A program made the position numbers and the translations under genes. From positions 120,581 to 184,580 of the forward strand of contig NZ_JBHTBQ010000001.1 in NCBI RefSeq assembly GCF_042664895.1: a stretch of 64,000 nucleotides of DNA. Reading direction: 5' to 3'. The stretch's first letter is position 1. Each line of letters starts with the position of its first letter. The notes below the pieces were generated by a model. The model saw nothing but the letters and a program-made list of their open reading frames with translations. It had not been told where the DNA came from and ran no database searches. This DNA is from Iodobacter arcticus. GTDB taxonomy: Bacteria; Pseudomonadota; Gammaproteobacteria; Burkholderiales; Chitinibacteraceae. Below, in pieces: positions 25,875 to 34,979 of the stretch.

Positions 25875-26028
25875 GCTTTGCGGGTGGCCTACTACCGCCA
25901 CCCGCAAAGCTTCGAGTGCGCCCTACGGTGGTTTTGAAGACGTGTACTCGAAGACAGGCAGGGCGTGCTCAAAGCGATATATGTAGGGCGTGCTCGAAGC
26001 GACAGGTGGGGCGTACTCGAAGCGAAGC
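25875..26028. repeat. Hairpin plus three 24-base tandem repeats between treB and treC
   Basis: GCTTTGCGGGTGGC (25875-25888) and GCCACCCGCAAAGC (25897-25910) make a perfect 14-base-pair stem with an 8-base loop. Then come three degenerate 24-base units with the core GGGCGTGCTCGAAGCGA at 25957, 25981 and 26005, and a partial one before them. The stem has no T-tract, so it may stabilise or uncouple the treB message rather than end it. Confidence 0.65.
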
Positions 26029-26113
26029 GCAGTACGCCAACTCATCAACGTACCCAACTTCACCAACCCCATCCACCAAACAAGCATTCGCAGTATAAGC
26101 AGGGAGTTTTTAG

Positions 26114-27760
26114 ATGCAGCAAGACTGGCAATCATCGGTGGTTTATCAAATTTATCCTAAAAGCTTTAGCAGCCATCATGGCAGGGCGACGGGCGATATT
26201 TTAGGGATTGTGGATAGGCTGGATTATTTGCAGTGGCTGGGCGTAGATTATTTGTGGCTGACGCCGATTTACGCCTCACCGCAAAAAGACAATGGCTACG
26301 ATGTTAGCGATTACTACGCGATTGATCCGGCTTACGGCAGTATGGCCGATTTTGATTTGTTGCTGAGCGAGGCCAAGGTGCGGGGCTTACGCATCATGCT
26401 GGATATCGTGGTGAACCATACGTCAGTGCAGCATGCTTGGTTTCAAGAGGCTTTAAAGGGACGTGATAACCCTTTCCGTGATTTCTATATCTGGCGCGAT
26501 CAGCCCAATAATTGGCAATCCAAATTTGGCGGCTCAGCGTGGGCGCTTGATCCGGCCAGCGGCCAGTATTACCTGCATTTATTTGATGAAAGCCAAGCCG
26601 ATTTAAATTGGGAAAACCCAAAGCTGCGCCAAGCCGTATTTGAGATGATGCAGTTTTGGGCCGATAAAGGCGTGGCAGGCTTTCGTCTCGATGTGATTAA
26701 TTTGATCTCCAAGCAGCAAGATTTTAGCGACGACGATAGCGATGGTCGCCGCTTTTATACTGATGGCCCACGCGTGCATGAATATCTGCAAGAAATGCAT
26801 CGCAAGGTATTTGCTGGGCGAGATTTGCTGACCGTAGGCGAAATGTCATCGACCACTTTGCCTCACTGTATTCAATACTCGCGGCCAGATCGGCATGAAT
26901 TATCCATGACGTTTAATTTTCACCATTTGAAAGTGGATTATCCGAATGGCGAGAAATGGGTGGCTGCGCCTTACGATTTTATCGAGCTAAAACGCATCTT
27001 GTCGGATTGGCAAAACGGTATGAATGAGGGTGGCGGTTGGAACGCTATTTTCTGGTGCAACCACGATCAACCGCGTGTGGTTTCGCGTTTTGGCGACGAT
27101 GGCGAGTATCGGATTGAATCAGCCAAGATGCTGGCCACCACGCTGCACGGCCTGCAGGGCACGCCCTATATTTATCAGGGCGAGGAAATTGGCATGGCCA
27201 ATCCGGCCTTCACCCAGATCAGCGATTACCGCGATGTGGAAACGCTAAATGCCTACCAAAACCTAAGCGCAGCGGGCGTGCCCGAGGCCGAAATCATGGC
27301 CGCGATTAAGCAAAAATCCCGCGATAATTCCCGCACGCCAATGCAGTGGAATGACAGCCTGAATGCAGGTTTCTCTAGCGCTGAGCCGTGGATCGGCATC
27401 GCCAGCCAGCCAGAGCAGGTGAATGTTGCTGCCGCAAGGGCAGATGCAGATTCAGTATTGCATCATTACCGCAAGCTGATCGCCCTGCGCAAAACATCGG
27501 CAGCGCTTAAGTACGGCGAATACCGCTGCCTGAGTGCTCAGGATCCGGCGGTTTGGGCCTATACCCGCAGCTTGCCAGATGAAATCTTGCTGGTGGTGAG
27601 TAATTTTACTGCTAGCAGGGCAGTGTTTTCATACGCAGGCATCCCCGCTGGCTGGTCGGCGGAGCGGGTATTGGCGAATTACGCCGATATTGGTACAGAT
27701 TTTAGCCAGTTTAATTTACGGCCATTTGAATCCCTGATGGTGAGGTTTAGTCCTTCTTAG
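26114..27760 (+). CDS. treC: Alpha,alpha-phosphotrehalase (trehalose-6-phosphate hydrolase)
   Basis: A 548-residue GH13 enzyme. The four conserved regions are present: DIVVNHTS near residue 97, GFRLDVINLIS with nucleophile Asp193, LTVGEMSS with acid Glu243, and WCNHDQPR with Asp318. It converts trehalose-6-phosphate to glucose and glucose-6-phosphate in the cytoplasm. GGGAG precedes ATG 26114. Adjacent TreB supplies the substrate. Length and motifs are typical of TreC rather than oligo-1,6-glucosidase. Confidence 0.93.
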   Translation: MQQDWQSSVVYQIYPKSFSSHHGRATGDILGIVDRLDYLQWLGVDYLWLTPIYASPQKDNGYDVSDYYAIDPAYGSMADFDLLLSEAKVRGLRIMLDIVVNHTSVQHAWFQEALKGRDNPFRDFYIWRDQPNNWQSKFGGSAWALDPASGQYYLHLFDESQADLNWENPKLRQAVFEMMQFWADKGVAGFRLDVINLISKQQDFSDDDSDGRRFYTDGPRVHEYLQEMHRKVFAGRDLLTVGEMSSTTLPHCIQYSRPDRHELSMTFNFHHLKVDYPNGEKWVAAPYDFIELKRILSDWQNGMNEGGGWNAIFWCNHDQPRVVSRFGDDGEYRIESAKMLATTLHGLQGTPYIYQGEEIGMANPAFTQISDYRDVETLNAYQNLSAAGVPEAEIMAAIKQKSRDNSRTPMQWNDSLNAGFSSAEPWIGIASQPEQVNVAAARADADSVLHHYRKLIALRKTSAALKYGEYRCLSAQDPAVWAYTRSLPDEILLVVSNFTASRAVFSYAGIPAGWSAERVLANYADIGTDFSQFNLRPFESLMVRFSPS

Positions 27761-27837
27761 TATTTTTTAGGGGTGTTTTAGAGGTGGGTAGTTCGTTTGA
27801 TTTTGTCAGCGAACTGTAGAGAATGCCAAATACCTCT

Positions 27838-28040
27838 GGCGCTCCTGCTTCCCCCTTTGTAAAAGGGGGGTCGATGGGGATTTGCCTTTGAATTGGCTTG
27901 CGTATTTTTGTAAAGGGATGCCGTACCAAATCCCCCTGCCCCCCTTTTTCAAAGGGGGAACAAGCAGATCAAACTTATGCGCGGGGGATTGCCGCAGCTA
28001 AACACTGTGCCGAAGGTACTAAAAAGATCTTTCTAGCTTT
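27838..28040. repeat. B/D composite repeat, third copy
   Basis: TTCCCCCTTTGTAAAAGGGGGG, AAATCCCCCTGCCCCCC and TTTTTCAAAGGGGGAACAAG are the B-element arms in inverted orientation. They are followed by ACTTATGCGCGGGGGATTGCC and a family D end (GTGCCGAAGGTACTAAAAAG). The inverted ends are more decayed than in the 23004 copy. This occupies most of the gap 27761-28188. Confidence 0.6.
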
Positions 28041-28052
28041 ACGGTAACACGC

Positions 28053-28113
28053 ACTGGGCAGCCTCCGCCGCCCAGTTTTAACACCACCCTCATTCCTGCC
28101 TTTAGGCAGTTTT
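28053..28113 (+). terminator. Two tandem hairpin terminators before the porin gene
   Basis: ACTGGGC/GCCCAGT followed by TTTTA (28053-28079), and CTGCC-TTTA-GGCAG followed by TTTT (28096-28113). They would end read-through from treC and leave the porin gene to its own promoter. Confidence 0.6.
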
Positions 28114-28188
28114 GTCCCCTCCCAATGTGCAGGGCTAGGGACGTTTTGCTTGTTAGTTTGTTGTTAAAAATAAATAAGGAGTAGAGCG

Positions 28189-29415
28189 ATGTCTCATTCA
28201 GCAATTAAAACAGCAATTAAAACCGCGCTGTTAAGTGGTGTTCTTATGGCGACGGCCATGCCCGCAATGGCATTCGAGTTTCATGGCTATGGCCGGATTG
28301 GCTCGGGGGCTTCAACAGGCTCTGGCGGTGCGCAAAGCTGTTTTCAGCTGGCGGGTGCGGAGACCAAATATCGCCTTGGTAATGAGTGCGAGTTATACGG
28401 CGAGCTTGAAATGAGCCACGATTTTTATAAAAGTGAGCAGGGCAGCACCTTTACCGTGGTGGGAATGGGCAGCCTTTATAACCGTAACGATAGATCGCCC
28501 ACTTTTCAGCCTGATGATGGCAGCGCTCGAGCGCCACAGATTTACGCCAAATACAGCAATATCCCCGAGCTAAATGGCGCAACGCTGTGGGCGGGTCGCC
28601 GCTATTACAAGCGCCATGATGTGCATATCACTGACTTTTATTACTGGAATCCAAGCGGCACGGGGCTGGGGATTGAGGATTATAAAGTCGGCGATTTAAA
28701 GCTTAGCTACGCGTTTTCGCGTGAGGACAATATTTATCAGGCCGATTACGCCAATAAGCATGATTTTCAACTCGGCGGCATTGCAACGAATAAAGGCGGC
28801 GAAGTGGCGCTGGGTCTGAGTTATATCCAAGATGCAGGGCAGGTAAGCGGGGCTAATAGCGGCTGGTCGCTCACCGCGCAGCACGAGCAAAAGGGCTGGC
28901 TGGGTGGTACAAATAAATTCGCTATTCAGTATGGCGTTGGCCCCGGTACAGGTTTGGGCTACACCGGCTCCCTGCTGGCAAACCAAAGCAATAAGCGTTT
29001 TCGCATGGTCGAGTCTTTTGATTGGCAGGCTACGCCAGAATTCGGAGGCCAACTGACGGCTGTTTATCAGCGGGATCAAAGCGATGCAGGCAAGCAAACG
29101 TGGTGGTCGGCCGGTGCAAGGCCGGTTTACGCATTTAGCCAGAATTTCAAATTAGTGGGCGAGGTGGGCCATGATCGCGTTGAGGCTTTCGATGGGCAAA
29201 CGCGCAATTTAAGCAAGCTGACCATCGCGCCAACGTTTACCTTAGATAAAGCATTTTGGAGCCGACCAGAGCTGCGTTTATTTTATACCTACGCTCGCTG
29301 GAATGAAGCCGCACAGAATGCGGCAAATAGCGGATCTGCGATGTCTAAGACAGGTACGTTTGGTGCAGATTTAAATGGCTCTACTTACGGCGTGCAGCTT
29401 GAATATTGGTGGTAA
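28189..29415 (+). CDS. lamB: Maltoporin-like carbohydrate porin (LamB family)
   Basis: A 408-residue outer-membrane protein with a signal peptide ending MPAMA-F near residue 29. Mature LamB hallmarks are FEFHGYGRIGSGAS at the N-terminus, AETKYRLGNECELYGEL, WAGRRYYKRHDVHITDFYYWNPSGTGLGIED (the greasy-slide and loop region), LRLFYTYARWNEAA, and the terminal YGVQLEYWW aromatic end. AAGGAG precedes ATG 28189. Placed after treC, it probably carries trehalose or other oligosaccharides across the outer membrane. Confidence 0.92.
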   Translation: MSHSAIKTAIKTALLSGVLMATAMPAMAFEFHGYGRIGSGASTGSGGAQSCFQLAGAETKYRLGNECELYGELEMSHDFYKSEQGSTFTVVGMGSLYNRNDRSPTFQPDDGSARAPQIYAKYSNIPELNGATLWAGRRYYKRHDVHITDFYYWNPSGTGLGIEDYKVGDLKLSYAFSREDNIYQADYANKHDFQLGGIATNKGGEVALGLSYIQDAGQVSGANSGWSLTAQHEQKGWLGGTNKFAIQYGVGPGTGLGYTGSLLANQSNKRFRMVESFDWQATPEFGGQLTAVYQRDQSDAGKQTWWSAGARPVYAFSQNFKLVGEVGHDRVEAFDGQTRNLSKLTIAPTFTLDKAFWSRPELRLFYTYARWNEAAQNAANSGSAMSKTGTFGADLNGSTYGVQLEYWW

Positions 29416-29440
29416 AGCGGTTTTATAAACTGAGGACCAA

Positions 29441-29469
29441 AAACAGGGGCGCTGAATGCGCCCCTGTTT
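29441..29469. terminator. Bidirectional terminator
   Basis: AAACAGGGGCGC-TGAAT-GCGCCCCTGTTT is a perfect 12-base-pair stem between the convergent porin and chemoreceptor genes, with A and T at the stem ends for both directions. Confidence 0.88.
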
Positions 29470-29479
29470 GAGTTGCTAT

Positions 29480-31051
29480 TTACAGCGATTTTTCAAACTG
29501 CTGTACCAGCTGATGTAGCTCGCCAGCAATTTGCGTGAGCTGCGATGCGGTCTGGCCTACACCTACAATTCGGCTGACATTTTTTTCGGTGAGCGCGTTT
29601 ATCTTTTCCATGCTTTGCGCCACTTCTTCGGAGGCCGATGATTGCTGATCCAGCATCTCGGCCACATGGCGGGCCGATTGGTCTACGCCGTTGCTGGCCG
29701 CAGCAATGGCACCCAGCGTCATGGTGCAGGCATCAATTTGCGCCGTGCCATGATTGACCGATGCCACGGCTTCACGCATGGTGGCGAGGGCTTCGCTGGT
29801 GCGGGCTTCAACACTGCTGATGGTGCTGGCAATGCTTACTGTGCTGGCGCTGGTGCGCTCGGCCAGCTTGCGAACTTCATCGGCCACTACGGCAAAGCCA
29901 CGGCCGGTTTCGCCTGCTCTGGCGGCTTCGATTGCGGCGTTAAGTGCGAGCAGATTGGTTTGGTCGGCAATTTCACGAATGGTTTTGGTCACTACGCTGA
30001 TTTCACGCACCGCATCAGAAAGCTGGCCCAGCGTAACGCGTGCCTGATCAACCACGTTGACCACTTCTTGTGTGGCTTGCTGTGCTGCGCCCATTTCCTC
30101 TGCGCCACGTGTTGCAAGCTCATTGGCTTTGGCAGCATGGTCTGCGCTCAAGCGTGTAGCAAGGCTGATTTCACCCACGCTGGCTGCCATTTCTTCCAAG
30201 GCGGCGGCAACGGTGCTTACGCCATCTGATTGCTCTCTGCTGCGTTTGAGTAATTCTTCTGCACTCGTTGCTACGCCCTGCGCACGCTCGTCCACTCGAT
30301 TACCGGCAAGCACTACATCGGCAATAATGGCACGCAAATTAATCCGCATCGATTCTAGCGCCACAAGCAGGTGGCTGAATTCCTTAGGCGCTTTGGCGTC
30401 TACATCAAAGCGAAAATTGCCTTCGCTTAGCTGCGAAAAGGCGTATTCGATTTGCTCAATAGGGCGGGTCATCGATTGGCTTAAATACCAGCCGCCAACG
30501 ACAGCCGCTACTGCAGATACACCAAGTAGTGGCAGGGCAAAAGGAGATGCCAGAGCAGGAAGGGCAACTGCCGCTAGCACTAGCCAAATTCTGAGCTGCA
30601 TTGAGCTTTGCTGTGGCCACTCGGTGGCGGGCAGTGTGGCTTGGCCAGCGTTCACTTTACTATATAGCGCTTCGGCCGCAGAGATTTGCGCCCTGCTCGG
30701 TGTGTTGCGCACCGACATATAGCCAATTTTCTGACCGTTTTCACGGATGGGCGTTACAAAGGCTTCTACCCAATAATGATCGCCATTTTTACAGCGGTTT
30801 TTAACAATGCCACGCCAAGGTAAATCTTTTTTTAATGTTTGCCACATATCTGCATAAGCACTGCTTGGCATAAATGGATGGCGCACCAGATTATGTGGCT
30901 CGCCCAGTAGCTCTGCGTCGTTAAAGCCTGCAATATCTTTAAAAGAAGAGTTGGCGTAGCTAATCCGGCCTTTTAAGTCTGTTTTGCTCACAATGGGGCG
31001 GCGTGGGTCTACGGCGACTTCGTGTTCGGTAATTGGTAAATTGCTGCGCAT
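29480..31051 (-). CDS. Aer-like PAS-domain methyl-accepting chemoreceptor
   Basis: About 523 residues. An N-terminal PAS domain (RPIVSKTDLKGRISYANSSFKDIAGFNDAELLGEPHNLVRHPFMPSSAYADMW) is followed by one hydrophobic membrane hairpin (LVLAAVALPALASPFALPLLGVSAVAAVVGGWYL), a HAMP segment (TRPIEQIEYAFSQLSEGNF) and the cytoplasmic signalling hairpin whose tip is EIADQTNLLALNAAIEAARAGETGRGFAVVADEVRKLAERT. There is no periplasmic sensor, so it should sense internal redox or energy state like Aer. ATG 31063 is an alternative start. The gene is alone. Confidence 0.92.
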   Translation of the reverse strand: MRSNLPITEHEVAVDPRRPIVSKTDLKGRISYANSSFKDIAGFNDAELLGEPHNLVRHPFMPSSAYADMWQTLKKDLPWRGIVKNRCKNGDHYWVEAFVTPIRENGQKIGYMSVRNTPSRAQISAAEALYSKVNAGQATLPATEWPQQSSMQLRIWLVLAAVALPALASPFALPLLGVSAVAAVVGGWYLSQSMTRPIEQIEYAFSQLSEGNFRFDVDAKAPKEFSHLLVALESMRINLRAIIADVVLAGNRVDERAQGVATSAEELLKRSREQSDGVSTVAAALEEMAASVGEISLATRLSADHAAKANELATRGAEEMGAAQQATQEVVNVVDQARVTLGQLSDAVREISVVTKTIREIADQTNLLALNAAIEAARAGETGRGFAVVADEVRKLAERTSASTVSIASTISSVEARTSEALATMREAVASVNHGTAQIDACTMTLGAIAAASNGVDQSARHVAEMLDQQSSASEEVAQSMEKINALTEKNVSRIVGVGQTASQLTQIAGELHQLVQQFEKSL

Positions 31052-31290
31052 TACGGCATCCAATAGAGGGCTGGCTGAGGATAATCATGACGGGTCTTAC
31101 CGGCTTGAATCAGATCACAATCGTTGCGCGCACTTAAAGCGGCTAAGCCATATGCAATGATTAGATATGATGCAAGGGTAGAATATTAGAGATTACTTCT
31201 AAATGGCATAGGCTGACAATGGATATAAGCCCTAAGCCTTATAGGGGTAATGGTGGATGTGTGATGGAGTGGCTAGAAATAACAGGCAAT

Positions 31291-31323
31291 AAAAAACCCC
31301 AAGACCGAAGTCTTGAGGTTTTA
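31291..31323 (-). terminator. Terminator of the tRNA-Pro transcript
   Basis: On the minus strand CCTCAAGAC-TTCG-GTCTTGGGG forms a strong stem with a stable TTCG loop followed by six T, directly downstream of the tRNA. Confidence 0.88.
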
Positions 31324-31328
31324 ATATT

Positions 31329-31405
31329 TGGTCGGGGCGGTGGGATTCGAACTCACGACCCTCTGCTCCCAAAGCAGATGCGCTACCGGGCTGCGCTACG
31401 CCCCG
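31329..31405 (-). tRNA. tRNA-Pro (anticodon TGG)
   Basis: On the minus strand the acceptor CGGGGCG pairs with CGCCCCG, the anticodon stem TCTGC/GCAGA holds the loop TTTGGGA with anticodon TGG, and GGTTCGAAT-like TTCGAAT lies in the T loop. The CCA end is encoded. It reads CCA (and other CCN) proline codons. A terminator follows immediately. Confidence 0.96.
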
Positions 31406-31462
31406 AATCTCTATCGCATTGCTGCGAAGAGGTGCGCATTATTACTGAGCTAGTACCGCTTG

Positions 31463-32431
31463 TCAACTGTTTCGATTAATCGAGGTATCGGCCAATATCA
31501 GTAGCGATTGTAGGTAGGGATTCATCGTCAATCCTGCCAAGCAATCTTTAGCCAGTTGCGCTTCTTGGGCAGCAACAGCACGTGCGTATTCTAAAGAGCC
31601 GCTGGCTTGTACTGCTGCGAGCACGGCTGGTAATTCATTACGGTTGGCGTGTTGCAAGGCGGTGCGAACAATCGTTGCTGCCTCTGCCGTGCCGTGGCTC
31701 ATTACATGAATCAGTGGCAGGGTGGCTTTACCTTCTGCTAAATCATCGCCGAGGGTTTTGCCAATTTCGCTGGTTTTGCCAGAGTAATCTAATACATCGT
31801 CAATAATCTGGAAGGCGGTGCCTAAATGCATACCAAAGCGTGCCATGCGATCTTCGGTATCAGGATCACTTTCGGCAAGGATGGCACCAAGGCGGGCGGC
31901 TGCTTCAAATAATTTAGCTGTTTTGTAGCGAATGACTTTTAAATAAGCGGTTTCATCAATATCAACATTGCCGATATTCATTAGCTGTAGCACTTCGCCT
32001 TCGGCAATGATGTTGGTGGTATCGGCCAGCACTTGCATAATTCGCAAGGAACCGCAGCTCACCATCATCTGAAACGCGCGCGAGTATAAGAAGTCGCCAA
32101 CTAAAACAGATGCGGCGTTGCCAAACAGCACATTGGCGGTATCGCGGCCACGGCGCAGATCGGATTCATCGACCACATCGTCGTGCAGTAGCGTCGAGGT
32201 ATGAATAAACTCGATGACGCCAGCCAGCTCGCGGTGATGGGTGCCTTCATAGCCTAAGGCTTTCGCGGATAGCAGTACCATCATCGGACGCAGGCGTTTG
32301 CCGCCAGAGTTCACAATATATTCGGCGACTTGCCGCACTAGAATGACGTCAGAATAGAGGCGATCGCGAACCACTTGATCCACTGCCTGCATTTCTTCGC
32401 CGATAACTGATTTTACGAACGCCATTGCCAC
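31463..32431 (-). CDS. ispB: Octaprenyl diphosphate synthase
   Basis: A 322-residue trans-prenyl diphosphate synthase. The first aspartate-rich motif is LLHDDVVDESD and the second QIIDDVLDYSG; GGKRLRPMM binds isopentenyl diphosphate. It makes the C40 chain of ubiquinone side chains. GTG 32431 and ATG 32425 are both possible starts (MAMAF or MAFVK), with a weak ribosome site for each. It is divergent from rplU-rpmA, the usual arrangement in proteobacteria. Confidence 0.95.
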   Translation of the reverse strand: MAMAFVKSVIGEEMQAVDQVVRDRLYSDVILVRQVAEYIVNSGGKRLRPMMVLLSAKALGYEGTHHRELAGVIEFIHTSTLLHDDVVDESDLRRGRDTANVLFGNAASVLVGDFLYSRAFQMMVSCGSLRIMQVLADTTNIIAEGEVLQLMNIGNVDIDETAYLKVIRYKTAKLFEAAARLGAILAESDPDTEDRMARFGMHLGTAFQIIDDVLDYSGKTSEIGKTLGDDLAEGKATLPLIHVMSHGTAEAATIVRTALQHANRNELPAVLAAVQASGSLEYARAVAAQEAQLAKDCLAGLTMNPYLQSLLILADTSINRNS

Positions 32432-32563
32432 GCTTGTGCCCCGTACTGCTCGTGCATGAATTAATCGCGCATGTTAGCAGAAACTTCGACTCTTCGCTCT
32501 GCCCTAGCTATAGGAGATTGCCGCCATACCTCTGTGGCGCTCGTCGTCGCTGTGGGTAAGTAC

Positions 32564-32643
32564 TTGACTTAATTAGTTGTTCAGCGTAGCATCGCGCGTT
32601 TCCCGATTCGGGAAGACGTTTTGCTGCTCGCGCTATTTATAAT
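32564..32643 (+). promoter_or_regulatory. Candidate rplU promoter region
   Basis: TTGACT (32564-32569) and TAGCAT (32587-32592) are spaced by 17 bases. A perfect TATAAT lies further down at 32638-32643 but without a good -35. Either could start the rplU-rpmA transcript; the GGGAAACG-type hairpin CCCGATTCGGG sits between them. Confidence 0.4.
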
Positions 32644-32698
32644 AGAGGGCGTGACAGGTAGTAAAGCGCAAGACCCAAACTCTCCAATGGAGCTTGTT

Positions 32699-33010
32699 AT
32701 GTATGCAGTCGTAAAAACCGGGGGCAAGCAGTATAAAGTTGTCGTCGGCCAAAAACTTAAAGTAGAACAGATTACTGCAGACATCGACAGCCAGATCGTA
32801 CTGAATGAAGTATTGATGGTGGCAGACGGTGAAGCAGTGGTGATTGGTGCCCCACTGGTAGCTGGTGCATCTATTTCCGCAACCGTGGTAACACACGGTC
32901 GTGGCGATAAGGTGACCATTTTTAAAATGCGTCGTCGTAAGCATTATCAGCGCCATCAAGGCCATCGTCAGAATTACACTGAATTGCGTATCGACGCGAT
33001 TGTTAAGTAA
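32699..33010 (+). CDS. rplU: 50S ribosomal protein L21
   Basis: 103 residues, MYAVVKTGGKQYKV at the start and FKMRRRKHYQRHQGHRQNYTELRI near the end, both diagnostic of L21, which binds 23S rRNA. GGAG lies eight bases before ATG 32699; the longer upstream frame is not used. rpmA follows after 36 bases. Confidence 0.98.
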   Translation: MYAVVKTGGKQYKVVVGQKLKVEQITADIDSQIVLNEVLMVADGEAVVIGAPLVAGASISATVVTHGRGDKVTIFKMRRRKHYQRHQGHRQNYTELRIDAIVK

Positions 33011-33046
33011 TTCCGCCTTTTCGTAATTCAGTAGGAGTGTTGCAAC

Positions 33047-33325
33047 ATGGCACACAAGAAAGCTGGCGGTAGTTCACGTAACGGCCGCGACTCACATTCA
33101 AAACGACTTGGTATTAAGGTTTACGGCGGCGAATTAATTCCTGCTGGTTCTATTATCGTGCGTCAGCGCGGTACAGAATTCCACCCAGGCGATAACGTTG
33201 GTATCGGCAAGGATCACACCTTGTTTGCGCTGAAAGATGGCTATGTAAAATATGCAGTGAAAGGCGCTCTGAAGCGTCGCACTGTAACCATCTTGCCTTA
33301 CGTTGGTGAAGAAGTAGCTGCTTAA
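33047..33325 (+). CDS. rpmA: 50S ribosomal protein L27
   Basis: 92 residues, MAHKKAGGSSRNGRDSHSKRLGIKVYGGE, without the N-terminal extension that Firmicutes remove by protease. L27 reaches the peptidyl-transferase centre. TAGGAG precedes the start. The gene forms an operon with rplU and ends at the terminator 33352-33384. Confidence 0.98.
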   Translation: MAHKKAGGSSRNGRDSHSKRLGIKVYGGELIPAGSIIVRQRGTEFHPGDNVGIGKDHTLFALKDGYVKYAVKGALKRRTVTILPYVGEEVAA

Positions 33326-33351
33326 TTTATTAAGCAATACTGGTATATTTT

Positions 33352-33384
33352 AAAGCCCTGTCCATCATGGATGGGGCTTTTTTT
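33352..33384 (+). terminator. Terminator after rpmA
   Basis: AAAGCCC and CCATC pair with GATGG and GGGCTTT (one small bulge), followed by a run of seven T. It separates rplU-rpmA from obgE. Confidence 0.8.
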
Positions 33385-33522
33385 CTATCGGAAGTTTTGG
33401 TTCTGTTGCTTGTTGTTTTTTTGCCTACATTGGGCTAAACGTGACTAAAAAAATAACAAGCAACAGTGCCTTGCCCAAAACAAGCGGGCAGTCTTCTAAA
33501 GTATTTTGTTGGAGCTCTACGC

Positions 33523-34749
33523 ATGAAATTTATTGATGAAGCAAAAATTGAAGCCATTGCCGGCAAGGGTGGTAGTGGTTCCGCAAGTATGCGCCGTGAG
33601 AAATTTATTCCTCGTGGTGGGCCGGACGGCGGCGATGGTGGCCGCGGTGGTAGCGTTTGGGCGGTTGCGGATGAAGACATCAATACATTGGTTGATTACC
33701 GTTTTGTAAAAAAATATAAAGCACGTGATGGTGAAAACGGTCGCGGTGCAGATTGTTACGGCAAGGGCGGCGATGATGTTGAATTGCGCATGCCAGTGGG
33801 CACATCGATTGTAGACGCTGAATCAGGCGAGCTCATTGCAGACTTAACCGAAAGCGGCCAGCGCGTTGTGATCGCCAAAGGCGGCAAGGGCGGTTTGGGT
33901 AATTTGCACTTTAAATCCTCTGTAAACCGCGCACCGCGCCAAACTGCGCCAAGCGAAGAAGGCGAGCGTCGTGAGCTGCGTTTAGAGCTTAAAGTACTGG
34001 CTGATATTGGTTTGCTGGGTATGCCAAATGCCGGTAAATCTACCTTTATTCGTGCTGTTTCTGCAGCTAAACCTAAGGTGGCTGATTATCCGTTTACCAC
34101 TTTATTCCCAAACCTGGGCGTAGTGCGTATCGATGATAACCGCAGCTTTGTTGTGGCCGATATTCCGGGCTTGATCGAAGGCGCGGCTGAGGGGGCTGGT
34201 CTGGGCCATCGTTTCTTGAAGCACTTGCAACGTACCGGTATTTTGCTACACATCGTTGATTTGGCTCCGTTTGATGAATCGACCGATCCAGTGGCTGAAG
34301 CCTGCGCAATTGTTGAAGAGCTGCGTAAATACGACGAAGAGCTGCATAAAAAACCACGCTGGCTGGTGCTCAATAAGCTGGATATGATTCCGGAAGAAGA
34401 GCGGAGCGAACGTGTGGCTAACTTCTTAAAAGCCTATGGCTGGGAAGCTGGGAGTCATGATGCCTATGAAGCGTTTGATCCAATGCAGCCGCGCTTGTTT
34501 ACTATTTCTGGTTTAACAGGCGAAGGTTGTCGCGATCTCACTTACGCGATCATGGATTACCTAGAAGCCGCGCGTATTTACACGCGTAATCAAGACAAAA
34601 TTCGTGCTGAACAATTAGAAATCGCTCGTGAAGCTGCGGCTGTTGCAAAAGCGGCGGCTGATGCGGTAAAAGAAGCCGCCAAAGAAGCTGCAAAAGTTGC
34701 CGCTACACAGGAAGATTTACTGGCTTCTGACGATAGCGCTAGCGCGTAA
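33523..34749 (+). CDS. obgE: GTPase ObgE/CgtA
   Basis: A 408-residue protein. The glycine-rich Obg fold covers residues 1-158 (KFIDEAKIEAIAGKGGSGSASMRREKFIPRGGPDGGDGGRGG). The G domain has GMPNAGKST (P-loop), DIPGLIEGA (G3) and NKLD (G4). A lysine/alanine-rich helical tail (KAAADAVKEAAKEAAKVAA) follows. ObgE takes part in late 50S assembly and stress control, which suits its place after rplU-rpmA. GGAG lies before ATG 33523; the longer frame from 33466 is not used. Confidence 0.97.
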   Translation: MKFIDEAKIEAIAGKGGSGSASMRREKFIPRGGPDGGDGGRGGSVWAVADEDINTLVDYRFVKKYKARDGENGRGADCYGKGGDDVELRMPVGTSIVDAESGELIADLTESGQRVVIAKGGKGGLGNLHFKSSVNRAPRQTAPSEEGERRELRLELKVLADIGLLGMPNAGKSTFIRAVSAAKPKVADYPFTTLFPNLGVVRIDDNRSFVVADIPGLIEGAAEGAGLGHRFLKHLQRTGILLHIVDLAPFDESTDPVAEACAIVEELRKYDEELHKKPRWLVLNKLDMIPEEERSERVANFLKAYGWEAGSHDAYEAFDPMQPRLFTISGLTGEGCRDLTYAIMDYLEAARIYTRNQDKIRAEQLEIAREAAAVAKAAADAVKEAAKEAAKVAATQEDLLASDDSASA

Positions 34750-34806
34750 TTAGATTTAATACTCCGTTAAGGATCCGGTTCGTATTAACTTCCCTTATTG
34801 TAAATT

Positions 34807-34844
34807 GTAGGGCGGGTGAAACCCGCGGGTTGTACCCGGCCTAC
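34807..34844. repeat. Family A hairpin after obgE
   Basis: GTAGGGCGGGTGAAACCCGC followed by GGGTTGTACCCGGCCTAC, the same core as elsewhere, in the gap 34750-34979 between obgE and the SMC operon. It may serve as a factor-independent 3' end. Confidence 0.7.
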
Positions 34845-34979
34845 CAGTGCAAACTGTTCTACTTTGGAAGTTATTTCGAACCAAGTCCTCAGTGCTGGCT
34901 TGAACGTGAAATGTTCGGGCTGGCACTTGCGGGGTGTACGCGTTAAGCTCCCTTCCCTTTGTACTCATCTGCCGGTCAC

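Noticed and set aside
25957..26028. CRISPR array
   Set aside because: The 24-base units are directly adjacent and degenerate with no unique spacers between them, and no cas genes are in the window.
31219..31479. An 86-residue frame over the tRNA
   Set aside because: It covers the terminator and the whole tRNA-Pro gene, so it cannot be a genuine protein gene. Such frames (GGIRTHDPLLPKQMRYRAALRP) are a known artefact of tRNA-Pro loci.
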